64,000 bases of DNA from Bathynomus jamesi (taxonomy: Eukaryota; Arthropoda; Malacostraca; Isopoda; Cirolanidae), in contig JAJOZX010007466.1 of NCBI GenBank assembly GCA_023014485.1, positions 137,501-201,500 on the forward strand, written 5' to 3'. Position 1 is the first letter of the stretch; every line of letters begins with the position of its first letter. A model generated the notes under the pieces. That model was not told the origin of the DNA, did not search any database, and saw nothing but the letters and a program-made list of their open reading frames with translations. The translations under genes and the position numbers were made by a program. This document shows positions 54,388 through 63,851 of the stretch, piece after piece.

Positions 54388-55145
54388 TTACAGGACTTAT
54401 ATGAAGATGGAGACACTGCTGCGGTGTCTACAATTAATATTTTTAACGCAGCCGACCGGGACGGATTATTTCCAACGCAAACCGTTGATGATATTTGCAA
54501 TGACGCTATTTACGATCCGACGCAAGAGATTGCCGTTGAAATGTAAGTATTTATGTGCCTGTAATTTTATTTTTTGTGGCCTATATTCAGTCGTGAACGT
54601 GTTATTTATTTTAGTATGCTTGTCATTAAGAGAAAGCTCTTGAGTTTCATTAAGATAATAGGTATCCGCAATTTTTAATTATAGATTAGTTTGCAACAGT
54701 AATTAATATAATGATAAAGTCCTGTTTTGATATTCATCAAAATTCATTGAATTTTTAAAAAACTTATAGCAATCCTTTGCAAGTTTTAAATAATTTATAA
54801 ATTCCATAATAAATTAATTTGAAATGTTATTCGGCATTTTCTCTTAAAGGATCACAAACTTCTCTGAGCGGTTCGAAGATATTTGATACTTCACATTGTA
54901 ACACTCTTCCTATATATGTACTCTGCATGTGTTTTAAGCAATTTGATTTTTATTAAAAAAGATTCAGAAAATGTATAAACTAATCAAATTAATTATTCTT
55001 TCTCCTAAAAGGTCCGATGAGGATTTGATTCGTGTTATACAGTCTTTTCGTTTTTAAGAAACGCATGTCGTGGACCTGAATACGGAGGTAGAAGTTTTAC
55101 CGCACAGTCAACCCAGCGATTGCCACATCATTGACGAAATAATGT
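54388..55145 (+). other. possible spliced gene of unknown function
   Basis: An acidic open stretch at 54393-54541 (ending IYDPTQEIAVEM) stops at GTAAGT, a consensus donor. Another acidic stretch at about 55057-55144 (ending SDCHIIDEIM) also stops at GTAAGT. Candidate acceptors (CTCCTAAAAG before 55012, TTTTTAAG before 55057) precede the second. I do not recognise the product. It lies just downstream of a candidate promoter and opposite the Polinton protease, so it could belong to that element or be host sequence. No membrane segment or known motif is seen. Confidence 0.25.
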
Positions 55146-55350
55146 AAGTTTTTTATTTTTATTATGTTTCGAGCTTTTTTCGGGTAAGAAGAAGACGCAA
55201 TGTATTTTCATCAAATTATTAAATGAAAGAATTCATGTTTTTAGTACAATAACCAATTAGTCTCCATTAAATAAGCTACAGAATACAGAAACTAATATTA
55301 TTGAATACAATTATTCATTTTATATATATATACACGAACAAAACATCATA

Positions 55351-55767
55351 CTATACAACAAGTGCGCACAATCGGAAGACGATTTTTATCTGTCTGCATA
55401 CCGTTTCGTCGTTTCGTTGAGTGTGACACGGGTCGAATAATTTTTTAAAATTTATAAATTCCTTACCACGTGACATATGCATGAGAAATGAAAAGCAGTA
55501 CATCCCGTATGTATTACTAAAATATCCTTGTAGTTGGAAGGGATTCCATACAACTTCGGGGATATGCAACTGCTCCAGAAATTTTACAATAACAGGGTCA
55601 CTCCAGGGCTGAGTACCGACTGAACCAAAATAGTACATACGGTCCCTATTTTTAAAATAGATTGCAAACCAATGAATCCCTTCACTACCAATAGCATCTG
55701 TGTTCACAATAAGACTACCGAAATCTCTCGTAGTTGGCAATTTCAATGTTTCATTCTTCGCAAACAC
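55351..55767 (-). pseudogene. Polinton adenovirus-type cysteine protease
   Basis: A 138-residue frame with the order of the adenovirus/Ulp1-like protease: NTDAIGSEGIHWFAIYF (catalytic His), MYYFGSVG (the usual FDS Asp is Gly here), WNPFQLQGYFS (oxyanion Gln), then YGMYCFSFLMHMSRG, where the expected catalytic Cys of the TCGxYC block is Tyr. In Polintons this enzyme matures capsid proteins. The changed Asp and Cys suggest an inactive copy although the frame is open. It is separated from the capsid genes by the LINE at 56200-57515. Confidence 0.72.
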
Positions 55768-56005
55768 CGATAAATTTGGAACGTGTGATTCGTTCTCTAT
55801 TCATTACTCTCTGAAGTGTATTCTTATCCATTTTAAAAGTCAGTGACAACGCTCTTAAATCTGTCAACTTCTATTAGGTGCGTCTATCGGCTTGGCGAAT
55901 TCCAATCTGACTGAGATGTTTCCACTCTGTTGTGGACTTAAGTGTATTTACACTAGCAGATAAGTCAGGTGTGATGTCAAATGGATAAAGGTTAAATTGA
56001 TCGAT

Positions 56006-56199
56006 GAATTCGTCAGCCAGACTCCTTACTCATTCGTTAGCCAGACTCCTTACTGGATTCGTCAGCCAGACTCCTTACTCATTCGTCAGCCAGACTCCTT
56101 ACTCATTCGTCAGCCAGACTCCTTACTCATTCGTCAGCCAGACTCCTTACTCATTCGTCAGCCAGACTCCTTACTCATTCGTCAGCCAGACTCCTTACT
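56006..56199. repeat. 24-bp minisatellite, about eight units
   Basis: The unit ATTCGTCAGCCAGACTCCTT + ACTC is repeated in head-to-tail order, with one 26-bp variant (TGG insertion near 56052). It ends at the 5' border of the truncated LINE, so it may have formed at the insertion junction. It has no spacers, so it is not a CRISPR array. Confidence 0.92.
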
Positions 56200-57515
56200 G
56201 AGCGGACGCCCATTTTTAAAAAAGGCGACCGCACAGTAGCTAGCAATTATAGGCCTATTAGCTTAACGTCAATTGTCGGTAAACTTTTGGAATCCGTAGT
56301 TAGGGATCATATCATCGATCACTTAGTAAGTCGGGATTTGATTAATAGTAGTCAGCATGGGTTTGGACGCCATAGATCTTGTTCAATTAATTTGTTAGAG
56401 TTTTATAACGAAAGAGTGCGCGAATACGATAAGCATAGAGCGGCTGACGTTAGTTATTTAGACTTTAAAAAAGCGTTCGATACACTTCCGCATAGAAGAT
56501 TAATTGCGAAGGTTAAAGCGCACGGTATACGCGGTCAGGTAGCTAACTGGTTAGAGGAATGGCTTCGTGCTAGGAAACAGAGGGTCGTTGTTAATGGTAG
56601 TGAATCGGGGTTGGATGTAGGTAGCGCTGTCCCACAGGGTTCAGTGTTAGGCCCATTGCTATTCGTAATCTACATTAACGACATAGATGTAGGCTTGACC
56701 AGTAACGTGTCAAAATTTGCAGACGATACTAAAATAGGCGGTAAAGTTGTTAACGTGGACGAAAGAAATAGGCTCCAAGACGATGTAAATAAGATTATGG
56801 AGTGGACGGATAAGTGGCAGATGCAAGTTAACGTAGACAAATGTAAAGTTTTGTATATAGGTTCTCGTAACAATAATTACACGTACACGATGGACAATAG
56901 ACGGTTAGCCAGCGTTGACGAAGAAGTAGATTTAGGCGTACGCGTAGACGAGGAAGTAGATTTAGTCGTACGCGTATCTAAGGATTTAAAAGTTAGGAAC
57001 CAGTGCCTGGAGTCTTGCGCAAAAGCTAATAGGATGTTAGGCTTCATAGAGCGTAATTTCGAATTTAAATCGAAGAATATTATATTGCCCCTTTACAAGT
57101 CCCTAGTCAGGCCTCATTTAGAATATGCCGTTCAGTTTTGGTGCCCGTAGTTGCGTGAGGATATTGAAAGGTTGGAAAGGGTTCAGCGTCGCGCCACGAA
57201 ACTAATTCCGTCATTACGCAACAAGTCTTACGAAACTAGGAGATTAATGGGGGAGCTTATTGAAGTTTTCAAAATCGTTAATAAAATCGATAACGTAAAT
57301 TTTCACACTGCTCACTGTCGATAATAGTAATACTCGTAATAACGGATTTAAGTTGCGTGGCAGACGATTCATTACTAATATCGCTAAAAACTTTTTTACC
57401 TTTAAAGTAATTGATAAATGGAATAATCTTCCCGCGTCCGCCGTGAACTCTACCAGCGTTAATATGTTTAAAAACCGTTTAGATAGGCATTTTATAAATA
57501 TTAACGTTGTTTAAT
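56200..57515 (+). mobile_element. CR1-like LINE, 5'-truncated, broken reverse transcriptase
   Basis: It starts inside the reverse transcriptase (TPIFKKGDR) and carries NYRPISLTSIVGKLLES, QHGFGRHRSCSINLLEFY, VSYLDFKKAFDTLPH, AVPQGSVLGPLLFVIYIND and KFADDTKIGG. The frame is open to 57150. A 30-bp in-frame duplication (two EEVDL.VRV units, 56926-56985) lies after the catalytic core. A stop at 57149 and frameshifts near 57300 break the C-terminal end, which reaches NMFKNRLD near 57485. It is related to but clearly diverged from the LINE at 48.3-52.1 kb. Confidence 0.9.
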
Positions 57516-57958
57516 AAAACAATTAGCAACAGGAGCTCTGGGGGCAATGTCGAAGATGAGTCTGTTGACGATTAATGCCAGCTTGTGACATGCCAGCGTG
57601 TGATATGCCTGCAATAAAATAAAAAAAATTAGACTAACACGAACTTAGATGTAGCTCGTAGCGTAAACTAACCCACTTTTTGTTATACTCTTCATATTTT
57701 TTTTCTTTTCTTTTCTTAGCCTCTCTTTACTTGCATGTCTGCAGTTTGCAAGGTATAACAGTGTTTGAGTTAAGACTGTGTTTGCATGGTTTGTAAGCGT
57801 TCTTATTTTACTTCTTTTCATCTTTCACCCCTTTCCTATTCTCTTCGGCTATTTTTCCGACTTGTCGGTAGTGGCCGGCGGATGATGATGGTGAGTCTTT
57901 CTCTTTTTCTGAATGAATGTTAACCCACGAATGAAAGTTTCGCTACTTACTTAACCCC
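57516..57958. other. unannotated stretch with GATGATGATGG-type words
   Basis: This is probably the LINE 3' tail and then flanking sequence. No gene recognised. Confidence 0.35.
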
Positions 57959-58183
57959 TTATTCTCTTCTTTTAACCCCGTACTCTCTCCTTTCTTTCGG
58001 GCTAACCTTAGAGTGGATCTTAGGGTCTTTGTTAGCCTTAGCTTCTGTAGATCTGTAGAATTCTTTCTGCATTATCCTAAACCCGAGCTCATCACAAGCA
58101 CCTGCAATATGAGCCAGATTACTATATGCTCTCGCGCAAAGCGGGAACACAGAGTCTAATGAATAATCCATATCCATAGCCAC
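57959..58183 (-). CDS. hypothetical small protein, possibly Polinton-encoded
   Basis: A 74-residue frame starting MAMDMDYSLDSVFPLCARAY, with an amphipathic helical middle (NLAHIAGACDELGFRIMQKE) and a strongly basic tail (SPKERREYGVKRREE). I do not recognise it. It lies on the same strand and in line with the capsid genes at 58578-60083, which is the only hint of membership in the Polinton. An alternative is chance. Confidence 0.25.
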   Translation of the reverse strand: MAMDMDYSLDSVFPLCARAYSNLAHIAGACDELGFRIMQKEFYRSTEAKANKDPKIHSKVSPKERREYGVKRRE

Positions 58184-58211
58184 GCCTATCGCAACGCCAT
58201 TGACGTATCAC

Positions 58212-58413
58212 TAGGCTGACCATACGTACCGTTTTGAACGGGACAGTACCGTTTGTTTTATATTTCCTGGCCGTCCCGTCGTTTTAATAAAAATGTCAAT
58301 TTTGTCCCGGTTTATGTACTTACTTTTTCATGAATACAGAATATTACATAACCCCGTCCCTTTTTTGCCATCCCAATGTCCCGTTTTTGTCTCAAGGAAA
58401 TATGGTCAGCCTA
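58212..58413. mobile_element. 202-bp hAT-like MITE
   Basis: The ends TAGGCTGACCAT and ATGGTCAGCCTA are perfect 12-bp inverted repeats, flanked by TSD CGTATCAC (58204-58211 and 58414-58421). The interior has repeated GTCCCG/GTACCG words. It does not code. Confidence 0.85.
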
Positions 58414-58577
58414 CGTATCACGTTATATTTTTAAGGCCCAAATTCTCGAATTTAAAGGCACTTTTTTTATATTTTCCAGTCACCGAAGCATGGTCCTGCA
58501 TTCCAATTAATATCCTTTTAGGTAGAACTCCCACGGCGATGTTTTCTCTGTTTCGATGCCAACCCTGCTGACACCGT

Positions 58578-59357
58578 TTATAGTTTGATCTGTGCTCTGT
58601 TAATTGGGTATTTTACTGGAGCATGTAGTAAGTTTTTCTCAATTTCTATTTGTTTAGGCGAACTTAATTTCACTCGCCGTACGCGTAGGTATGTCTCCAT
58701 ATTGTGAATCACAACGGGTTTTGCTCCCTCTTTTTGATCAGCTCCCAGATTTAAACAGATCTCAGGATTCTTGCGGGTGAGTTTTATTTTCATATCCACC
58801 CCATTCACAAATAACTTCTCCTGGAATGTGAAATCTGTATGCAGGCGTCCAAAACACTCATATACTTTCTTTTTAGAATTTTTAAATTTGTCCCTTATAC
58901 TACTTTCGTCTTCAGCTTGATAATAACCCTCGGCACTTAAAAATGTATCCTTCGCTTCTTTGGAAAAGTTCAGCACATTTTCCAGATAGGCTCGTAAGTG
59001 ATAGTACCCCGTTCCTGCCGATATGTTGACCTGATTTAAATATACATCATACTGGTTGAATATGAAGCAGAAAATTTGTTTCAGGGTATACAGCATATTT
59101 GTCAGCCCAGTCCGTTCCATCAGAATGGGCTATACGTAGTTTAGCGTATACTTGTGCACACAGCTTGGGTCAAAAAAGTAAAAGCCTGAGCTGGGTATCA
59201 CGAATTCTATTGGAGCACTCGGGGAACTAATTGTGTTTAACGGGTTAATTGTAATAGAATCACTGTGCTCAACAGAAACTTGAGTTGGGGGCATGTCAAA
59301 GAGGGACAGCTCCGATTTACAACATTGTGAACTACACGGATGGATGAAGCGTGGCAT
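58578..59357 (-). pseudogene. Polinton major capsid protein (double jelly-roll type)
   Basis: The N-terminal segment 59357-59133 has SELSLFDMPPTQVSVEHSD and SAPIEFVIPSSG, which matches the start of the F54H12.2-like Polinton capsid family. A single in-frame TAG at 59130-59132 interrupts it. The same frame then continues (59129-58578) with MLYTLKQIFCFIFNQYDVYL, TGYYHLRAYLENVLNFSKEA, YECFGRLHTDFTFQEKLFVN, GVDMKIKLTRKNPEICLNLG and PVKYPINRAQIKL. Total length is about 258 residues, shorter than full family members, so the C-terminus is cut. The protein would form the capsid shell. Confidence 0.75.
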
Positions 59358-59488
59358 GACGAGTCAGAAATAGTACCACCTCTCTCGACAAGTAGTAAGC
59401 AGTCTAAGATTCATGAGATCAATGTCCTTAGCTTATATCAGTGAAAAAAATGGTCAACCATAGGTCAATCGCTTAGAACACTTCTTTT

Positions 59489-59821
59489 TTATATCCTTTT
59501 ACGTTTAACGCCACGTGCTGGTAATCCTTTCTTCCGGACTACCCTCTTCTTCCCATCACCACGCATTTTTCTCTTTGCATCTTTGACGATTTCGTCCGGT
59601 GTACGCTTTAAGTGTTTTTTTAGAGCTTCTTTAGGTTTAGTCCCAGCCAATATGTCTTCTGCCGTGTTAAGACCTGATTGTAACGCTTTCCTCCCGAGGT
59701 ATCTGGCTCCCTTCTTTCGCAAGGAGACGGCTGTACGTAGTATGGTTGTAAAAATGGATCCAAGTCCACTACCACGCTGGTATCTCACACCTCGATAGAC
59801 TGTGAAAGGCTTTCTGTCCAT
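59489..59821 (-). CDS. Polinton small basic virion-type protein
   Basis: An intact 110-residue frame, MDRKPFTVYRGVRYQRGSGL, then GSIFTTILRTAVSLRKKGAR (amphipathic/hydrophobic), YLGRKALQSGLNTAEDILAG and a very basic tail (KRKMRGDGKKRVVRKKG). The order GLG + helix + RKAL.G...A.D.L.G is common to a small protein encoded between penton and major capsid genes in animal Polintons, sometimes likened to adenovirus pVI/pX core proteins. Its start overlaps the stop of the upstream penton frame. The role in packaging or membrane entry is an inference from the group. Confidence 0.62.
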   Translation of the reverse strand: MDRKPFTVYRGVRYQRGSGLGSIFTTILRTAVSLRKKGARYLGRKALQSGLNTAEDILAGTKPKEALKKHLKRTPDEIVKDAKRKMRGDGKKRVVRKKGLPARGVKRKRI

Positions 59822-60083
59822 TATAACTCAGTGCGTCGAAAGTGCAGCTTCGCTGTTAAGCTCCCATCACCGAATGGGAAATTTTTTCTCTCAATCGTTC
59901 TTATATATATTGAGATGTTGGTTATTTGATTAGTCGCGACATTCACATAATGGGGCCTGTCATATGTAATACTCATGCTCTTCCCTCTATGATTGGGAAT
60001 GTGTGCAATGCAGCAGGCGTGCCTAGGTATCCCCAACAAACTGGTGCTCCGCTATATTGCTGTAAATATAGACATGTCTGGGG
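59821..60083 (-). pseudogene. Polinton penton-type capsid protein, C-terminal part
   Basis: The frame ends PFGDGSLTAKLHFRRTEL with stop at 59821-59823. Upstream are SMSITYDRPHYVNVATNQI and ISIYIRTIERKN. After a frameshift near 60035 a segment (HVYIYSNIAEHQFVGDT) reaches 60083, where hAT-like copy D is inserted. The last-strand motif (PF..G...V.LHFRR) is diagnostic of the Polinton single jelly-roll penton protein. The N-terminal part may lie at 63852-64000. Confidence 0.7.
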
Positions 60084-60458
60084 GTGTATATTAGGGTGGA
60101 GCGAAAATGGCCGTTTTTTTCAACTTTTTCTTAAAAACCAAATGCGTAGTGTGAAAAATATGCCAAATGGTCTTAAATGAAGGCATGCAAAGTTTGAAAC
60201 TATTTGGACAAGTCTTTTAGGTGCCGCCATGGCACAGAATTTATGGTTTTTTGGAAAAAAATTAGGTGATTTCAATATTTTTTCATTTTTTAAGAAACCC
60301 ATCCCTTCTTTGCGGTAGCTTGTATTTGGTTCATTATAAGTCCAATCATGAAATAAAATTTACAGAATGAACAATTTTAATTATCTTGAGGAGCCCCCAG
60401 GCTCTCAAAGAACCATTATTTTCCATACAGCTCTTTGCTTATTCTGACTTATATAGTA

Positions 60459-60694
60459 CAGTGCGTTCGAAAAGTCTCTCCGCAGTGCTATGTTAAACGC
60501 ATAGGAAATTGAAAAACTACAATGTTTTCATTCAATCATGATTTAGTGATTTTATTACATAACCTTTTGATTTTACAGCATGTGTTGAAAGTGTTTTCCA
60601 CATTTTGCAGGCACAGAGCAACTCGTCTACACTTGTTGTCAAACACTTTTGACAAGAAGCACGTTGACTGCGGAGAGACTTTTCGAACGCACTG
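60459..60694. mobile_element. 236-bp mariner-type MITE inside copy D
   Basis: The ends CAGTGCGTTCGAAAAGTCTC and inverse form a 28-bp inverted repeat, flanked by TA. On the minus strand the interior encodes the last residues of a mariner-type transposase (RVALCLQNVENTF), so it is a deletion product of a coding parent. Confidence 0.9.
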
Positions 60695-60849
60695 TATATA
60701 AGGTCAGAATAACCCAGAACTCACACGAGGAGGTGGCTGTATATCGAGTTCCACCCGTGCCCAGCCCAACCACCCAACCTAGCAAGGCACTTATAATCAG
60801 TAACATTGCTAATAAGATGTCAACGAGTTCTGCTATTATATCTTTATAA

Positions 60850-63430
60850 CGATAGACTGAGACTTGGTGTCAAATTTAGGTATTAGTTTCCTTGAGGCAA
60901 GTCTGGCCCCTATGAATCCATCTCTAGATTTCACTCCACAAACAGAAGTTGATGCCTCAGTTACAATTTAATTACTCTTTCCACTGCTTGTGTGTAGCAG
61001 GGACTTCTTGATTTCAAGCTTGCCTCGTTCAGTTAATTGTTTTTTATTTCACTGTCTGTTAGGCTATTGGCAAAGGAGGTTCAGTTACTTCAGTTCTTTG
61101 CCAATTGATCATCTCGGTGTAAATCATCGCAGTAAAATTCAGTTGGGAATTTTTAAAGTGACGAATTTCGCTTTTCTTTTCTCCCTGGCTTTCTTGATTC
61201 TCCGCCATCCAAGCTCTCGTACATATTCCCGTTCATCTTGCAGCATTGATAGAAGGATTTTTCAGGATGAGCGAAATTACGTTTCTTTGAATAACTGGAC
61301 GAATTATATTCACAGTTTCTTTTTTCAGAGTTTTGATAGTTGTATGTTTTGCAAACATTCCTAGCGCCATAGACGACAGATGAATTTGATTTTATCTGAA
61401 ACTACATCGGTGCGTACACTTTCATCATTAATATGAGGGGTCCCGCGTCTTACGGTACCTAAGCGCCAAAATTAAAATTCCCAAATCGCCTCCAAAGTTC
61501 AGCAATATTCTGGCAATAGTATCTGTTATTAATTGAGCTAGAACGTTCATTTTTGGCTAAATTAGAGTTCTAAGTAGCTAATGAAGCTGTTGATGAGTTT
61601 TTGGAATAGATTTTCATATTTTATATTTTATATATATATTTTTTAATTTTTTGATTTTCTTATTATGCCGAACTTTGGGTGCGATTTCTGGCACAGAATG
61701 AGGTGAAAAAGTAGTTCGCTTCATAAGGTTTTCAACCATACTTCGTGTCGTAAGGTCATTATAACCCAAACCACGCGATGGAGGAAGGGTGAAAATAGTG
61801 ATATCCATCAAAAACACGTTTTCGCCTGTGGTGGCGCTTAGGTACCATAAGACGCGCGACCCCTTAATTCAACAAGGGCAATTAGATCCTCTGTTGGATC
61901 TTCTGTTGATATATATAAACGGAGTATCGATTTGCTGCTGTTAACCATCGAGAGTGGGACATCTTTCCTGGATTACGGGGAGGCAAATCTTCAGGAACAT
62001 TTCCTGTCGAAACAGCTTTATGAATATCATATAGATATTTTCGGTCAGAACTTAATACCTCTGAATCGACTGACTGTATCTCTGAATCAATTGGTAAGAA
62101 TTCTTTCAAAGGGAGCTTGTGACAGTCTTGAAGTTGTTTGCCAATACACCTGTAAAGCCGCGCGGACTCGTTGTTTTTCCATCCAGTTGTTGATTAAATG
62201 ACGCAATGGGAGCTCATTTCATGTAGTTGGCAAACAAACCATTGTAAAGGTTTTTCAAGTTTTCCTTCAAGTAATGTGCAAACACCGCCCTTGGTGCCTG
62301 TGTTGACGGCTGTTCCATCGCATCCAACTACGGTAATATTTTCAGTCGATATTTTTTTCTCGTCTAGGAACATCAAAATACCTGTAGCTATGTTTTGTGC
62401 TGATCCTGTTGTTGGTGAGAAATGGCCAAGAAATTTTGATTCAGGTTCGGCAATAACAGCAATATGTTCTTCAAGAACATTTTGCGATAGAATTTGCAAC
62501 CTATCTTTTCCGATATAATTGTTGTATCTTTGCGACTATCGAAATAGATACTTTCGATGGCGGTTTCACTTTCTGTTGCTGCCTCTTTTTGTACTATTTC
62601 TCTTTTGCGTTTCCTCTCCCGTCGTATTTTGCTGCGATCTATGACTTTGGATGAATTTTCTTCAGAAATGATGCCAATATCTTGCAAGACGGAGGGTGTA
62701 TCAAAGCAGCTGCGCGGTCAGACACTCCTGTTATATAGCACGCCAGAGCTAAGGCAGGTAAAAACCGATTTCTGTTCCGTAAGTTTCTGTTCCTTTTTCT
62801 GCCTTTTTTGGGGAGGAATATAATTATCATCACATTCATCAGAGGACATCTCAGTACTTGAGACCGACGTTTCTTCTGATAAATCAACTGCCTCTGATGT
62901 ACCTTCTGCTAGGCTTCTCAGGCTGCGGGATTTTCTAATTGCTTTTTTTTGTAGCCTTCGTGTTGTTTCAATATCTGCTACTCCGATGAACATTTTTCGC
63001 TCTGTTCGTTGATCCATCAAGAAATCCCGTTCTGAAACAAGGACTTTGGAAGCCTTCGTACAAGAGCATCTTTCAAAACACATGCACTTGCATGCAGCAA
63101 TGTCAAATAATTTCTTAGCTTCATTTTTGAAATTATTTTTTTCTCTTTATATCTTTCATTTTCCCGCCGCCCTTGAATCCTTTTAATATCGTTCGATACT
63201 TCTTGTGGTGTACTTTTAACATATCCAAAATACGTACTCTGATAGCACTGGGATAGATACTTTGGAGTAAATATCGATTATTTTCTTTGTAAGATTCTTC
63301 GCAATGACGTTTACAGAAGGATCTTTATTTTGACGTTTGCTTCAGTCGATACCTTTCCCAGAGAAAACACTTCATCACGTCTTTATAAATTGGAAGTTGA
63401 CTCTTTAAAGTCGTTAACCACTGCCTAAAA
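60850..63430 (-). pseudogene. hAT-like transposase, copy D
   Basis: Reading leftward: FLWERYRLKQ and NVIAKNLTKKIIDIYSKVS, then a Cys-rich KLFDIAACKCMCFERCSCTK block and FLMDQRTERKMFIGVADIE. A Ser/Glu/Lys linker leads to GVSDRAAAL and KVIDRSKIRRERKR. YFDSRKDTT is the first putative catalytic Asp (usual FDGRKD), EEHIAVIAEPESKFLGHF follows, and NITVVGCDGTAVNTG is the second Asp. WFVCQLHE has C-x2-H, then LSSDRKYLYDI and MSHSRWLTAANR. Beyond the MITE at 61436 come VIQRN, a SMLQDEREYVRELGWRRI block, YTQAVERV (putative Glu), VTEASTSVCGVKSRDGFI and KLIPKFDTKSQ. It has frame breaks throughout. It shares the layout, but only low identity, with copies A and B/C. Confidence 0.7.
61436..61865. mobile_element. 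430-bp MITE with 30-bp TIRs inside copy D
   Basis: AGGGGTCCCGCGTCTTACGG continuing to CCTAAGCGCC on the left is matched by its inverse on the right (GGCGCTTAGGTACC to CGACCCCTT). It splits the transposase between the SRW and VIQRN blocks. The superfamily is unclear because target duplication cannot be read with confidence (TTAA-like sequence at the right only). Confidence 0.8.
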
Positions 63431-63851
63431 TGCGCACAAGTTTGCTTGCCTCGTACGCGAGATAGATGGTTCTACTTGAGTCCTGCATCTTGAAAGAACA
63501 ACGAATAGCACCGTCTTCTGTCACTGCCAGGCTAACACTGGCCTGTCAGGCTGTGAGTCAGTGAGAGAGTAAGTCCGTGAGAGAGAGAGAGTGGTGATGT
63601 TGATGTATCTATCTATATGATGTATCTATCACTACTGCTAAGTAACTGCTGAAATATATTGACTTGTACAAATTCTTGAATATATAAATAAATGACATAT
63701 TTTAGCATACTTTACCGTCTCGGGGGCACCTGAAAATGAACTTCAATTGCAATGATGTTTTATAGTGATTATTTTTACACCAAATGCACTTTTCCGACTA
63801 CCCAAGTTCGATTTTTGAAAAAAGTATATGTCACTCCACCCTAGTGTACAT

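Larger units (their letters stand above)
60092..63843 (-). mobile_element. hAT-like element, copy D
   Basis: The termini TAGGGTGGAGCGA (60092) and TCACTCCACCCTA (63843) are inverse copies with one mismatch. The TSD is GTGTATAT (60084-60091) / GTGTACAT (63844-63851), 8 bp with one change, and obeys the hAT pattern nTnnnnAn. It carries a broken transposase on the minus strand and two nested MITEs. Confidence 0.8.

Noticed and set aside
56006..56199. CRISPR-like array of 24-bp repeats
   Set aside because: Units are directly adjacent with no unique spacers and the setting is eukaryotic; it is a minisatellite.
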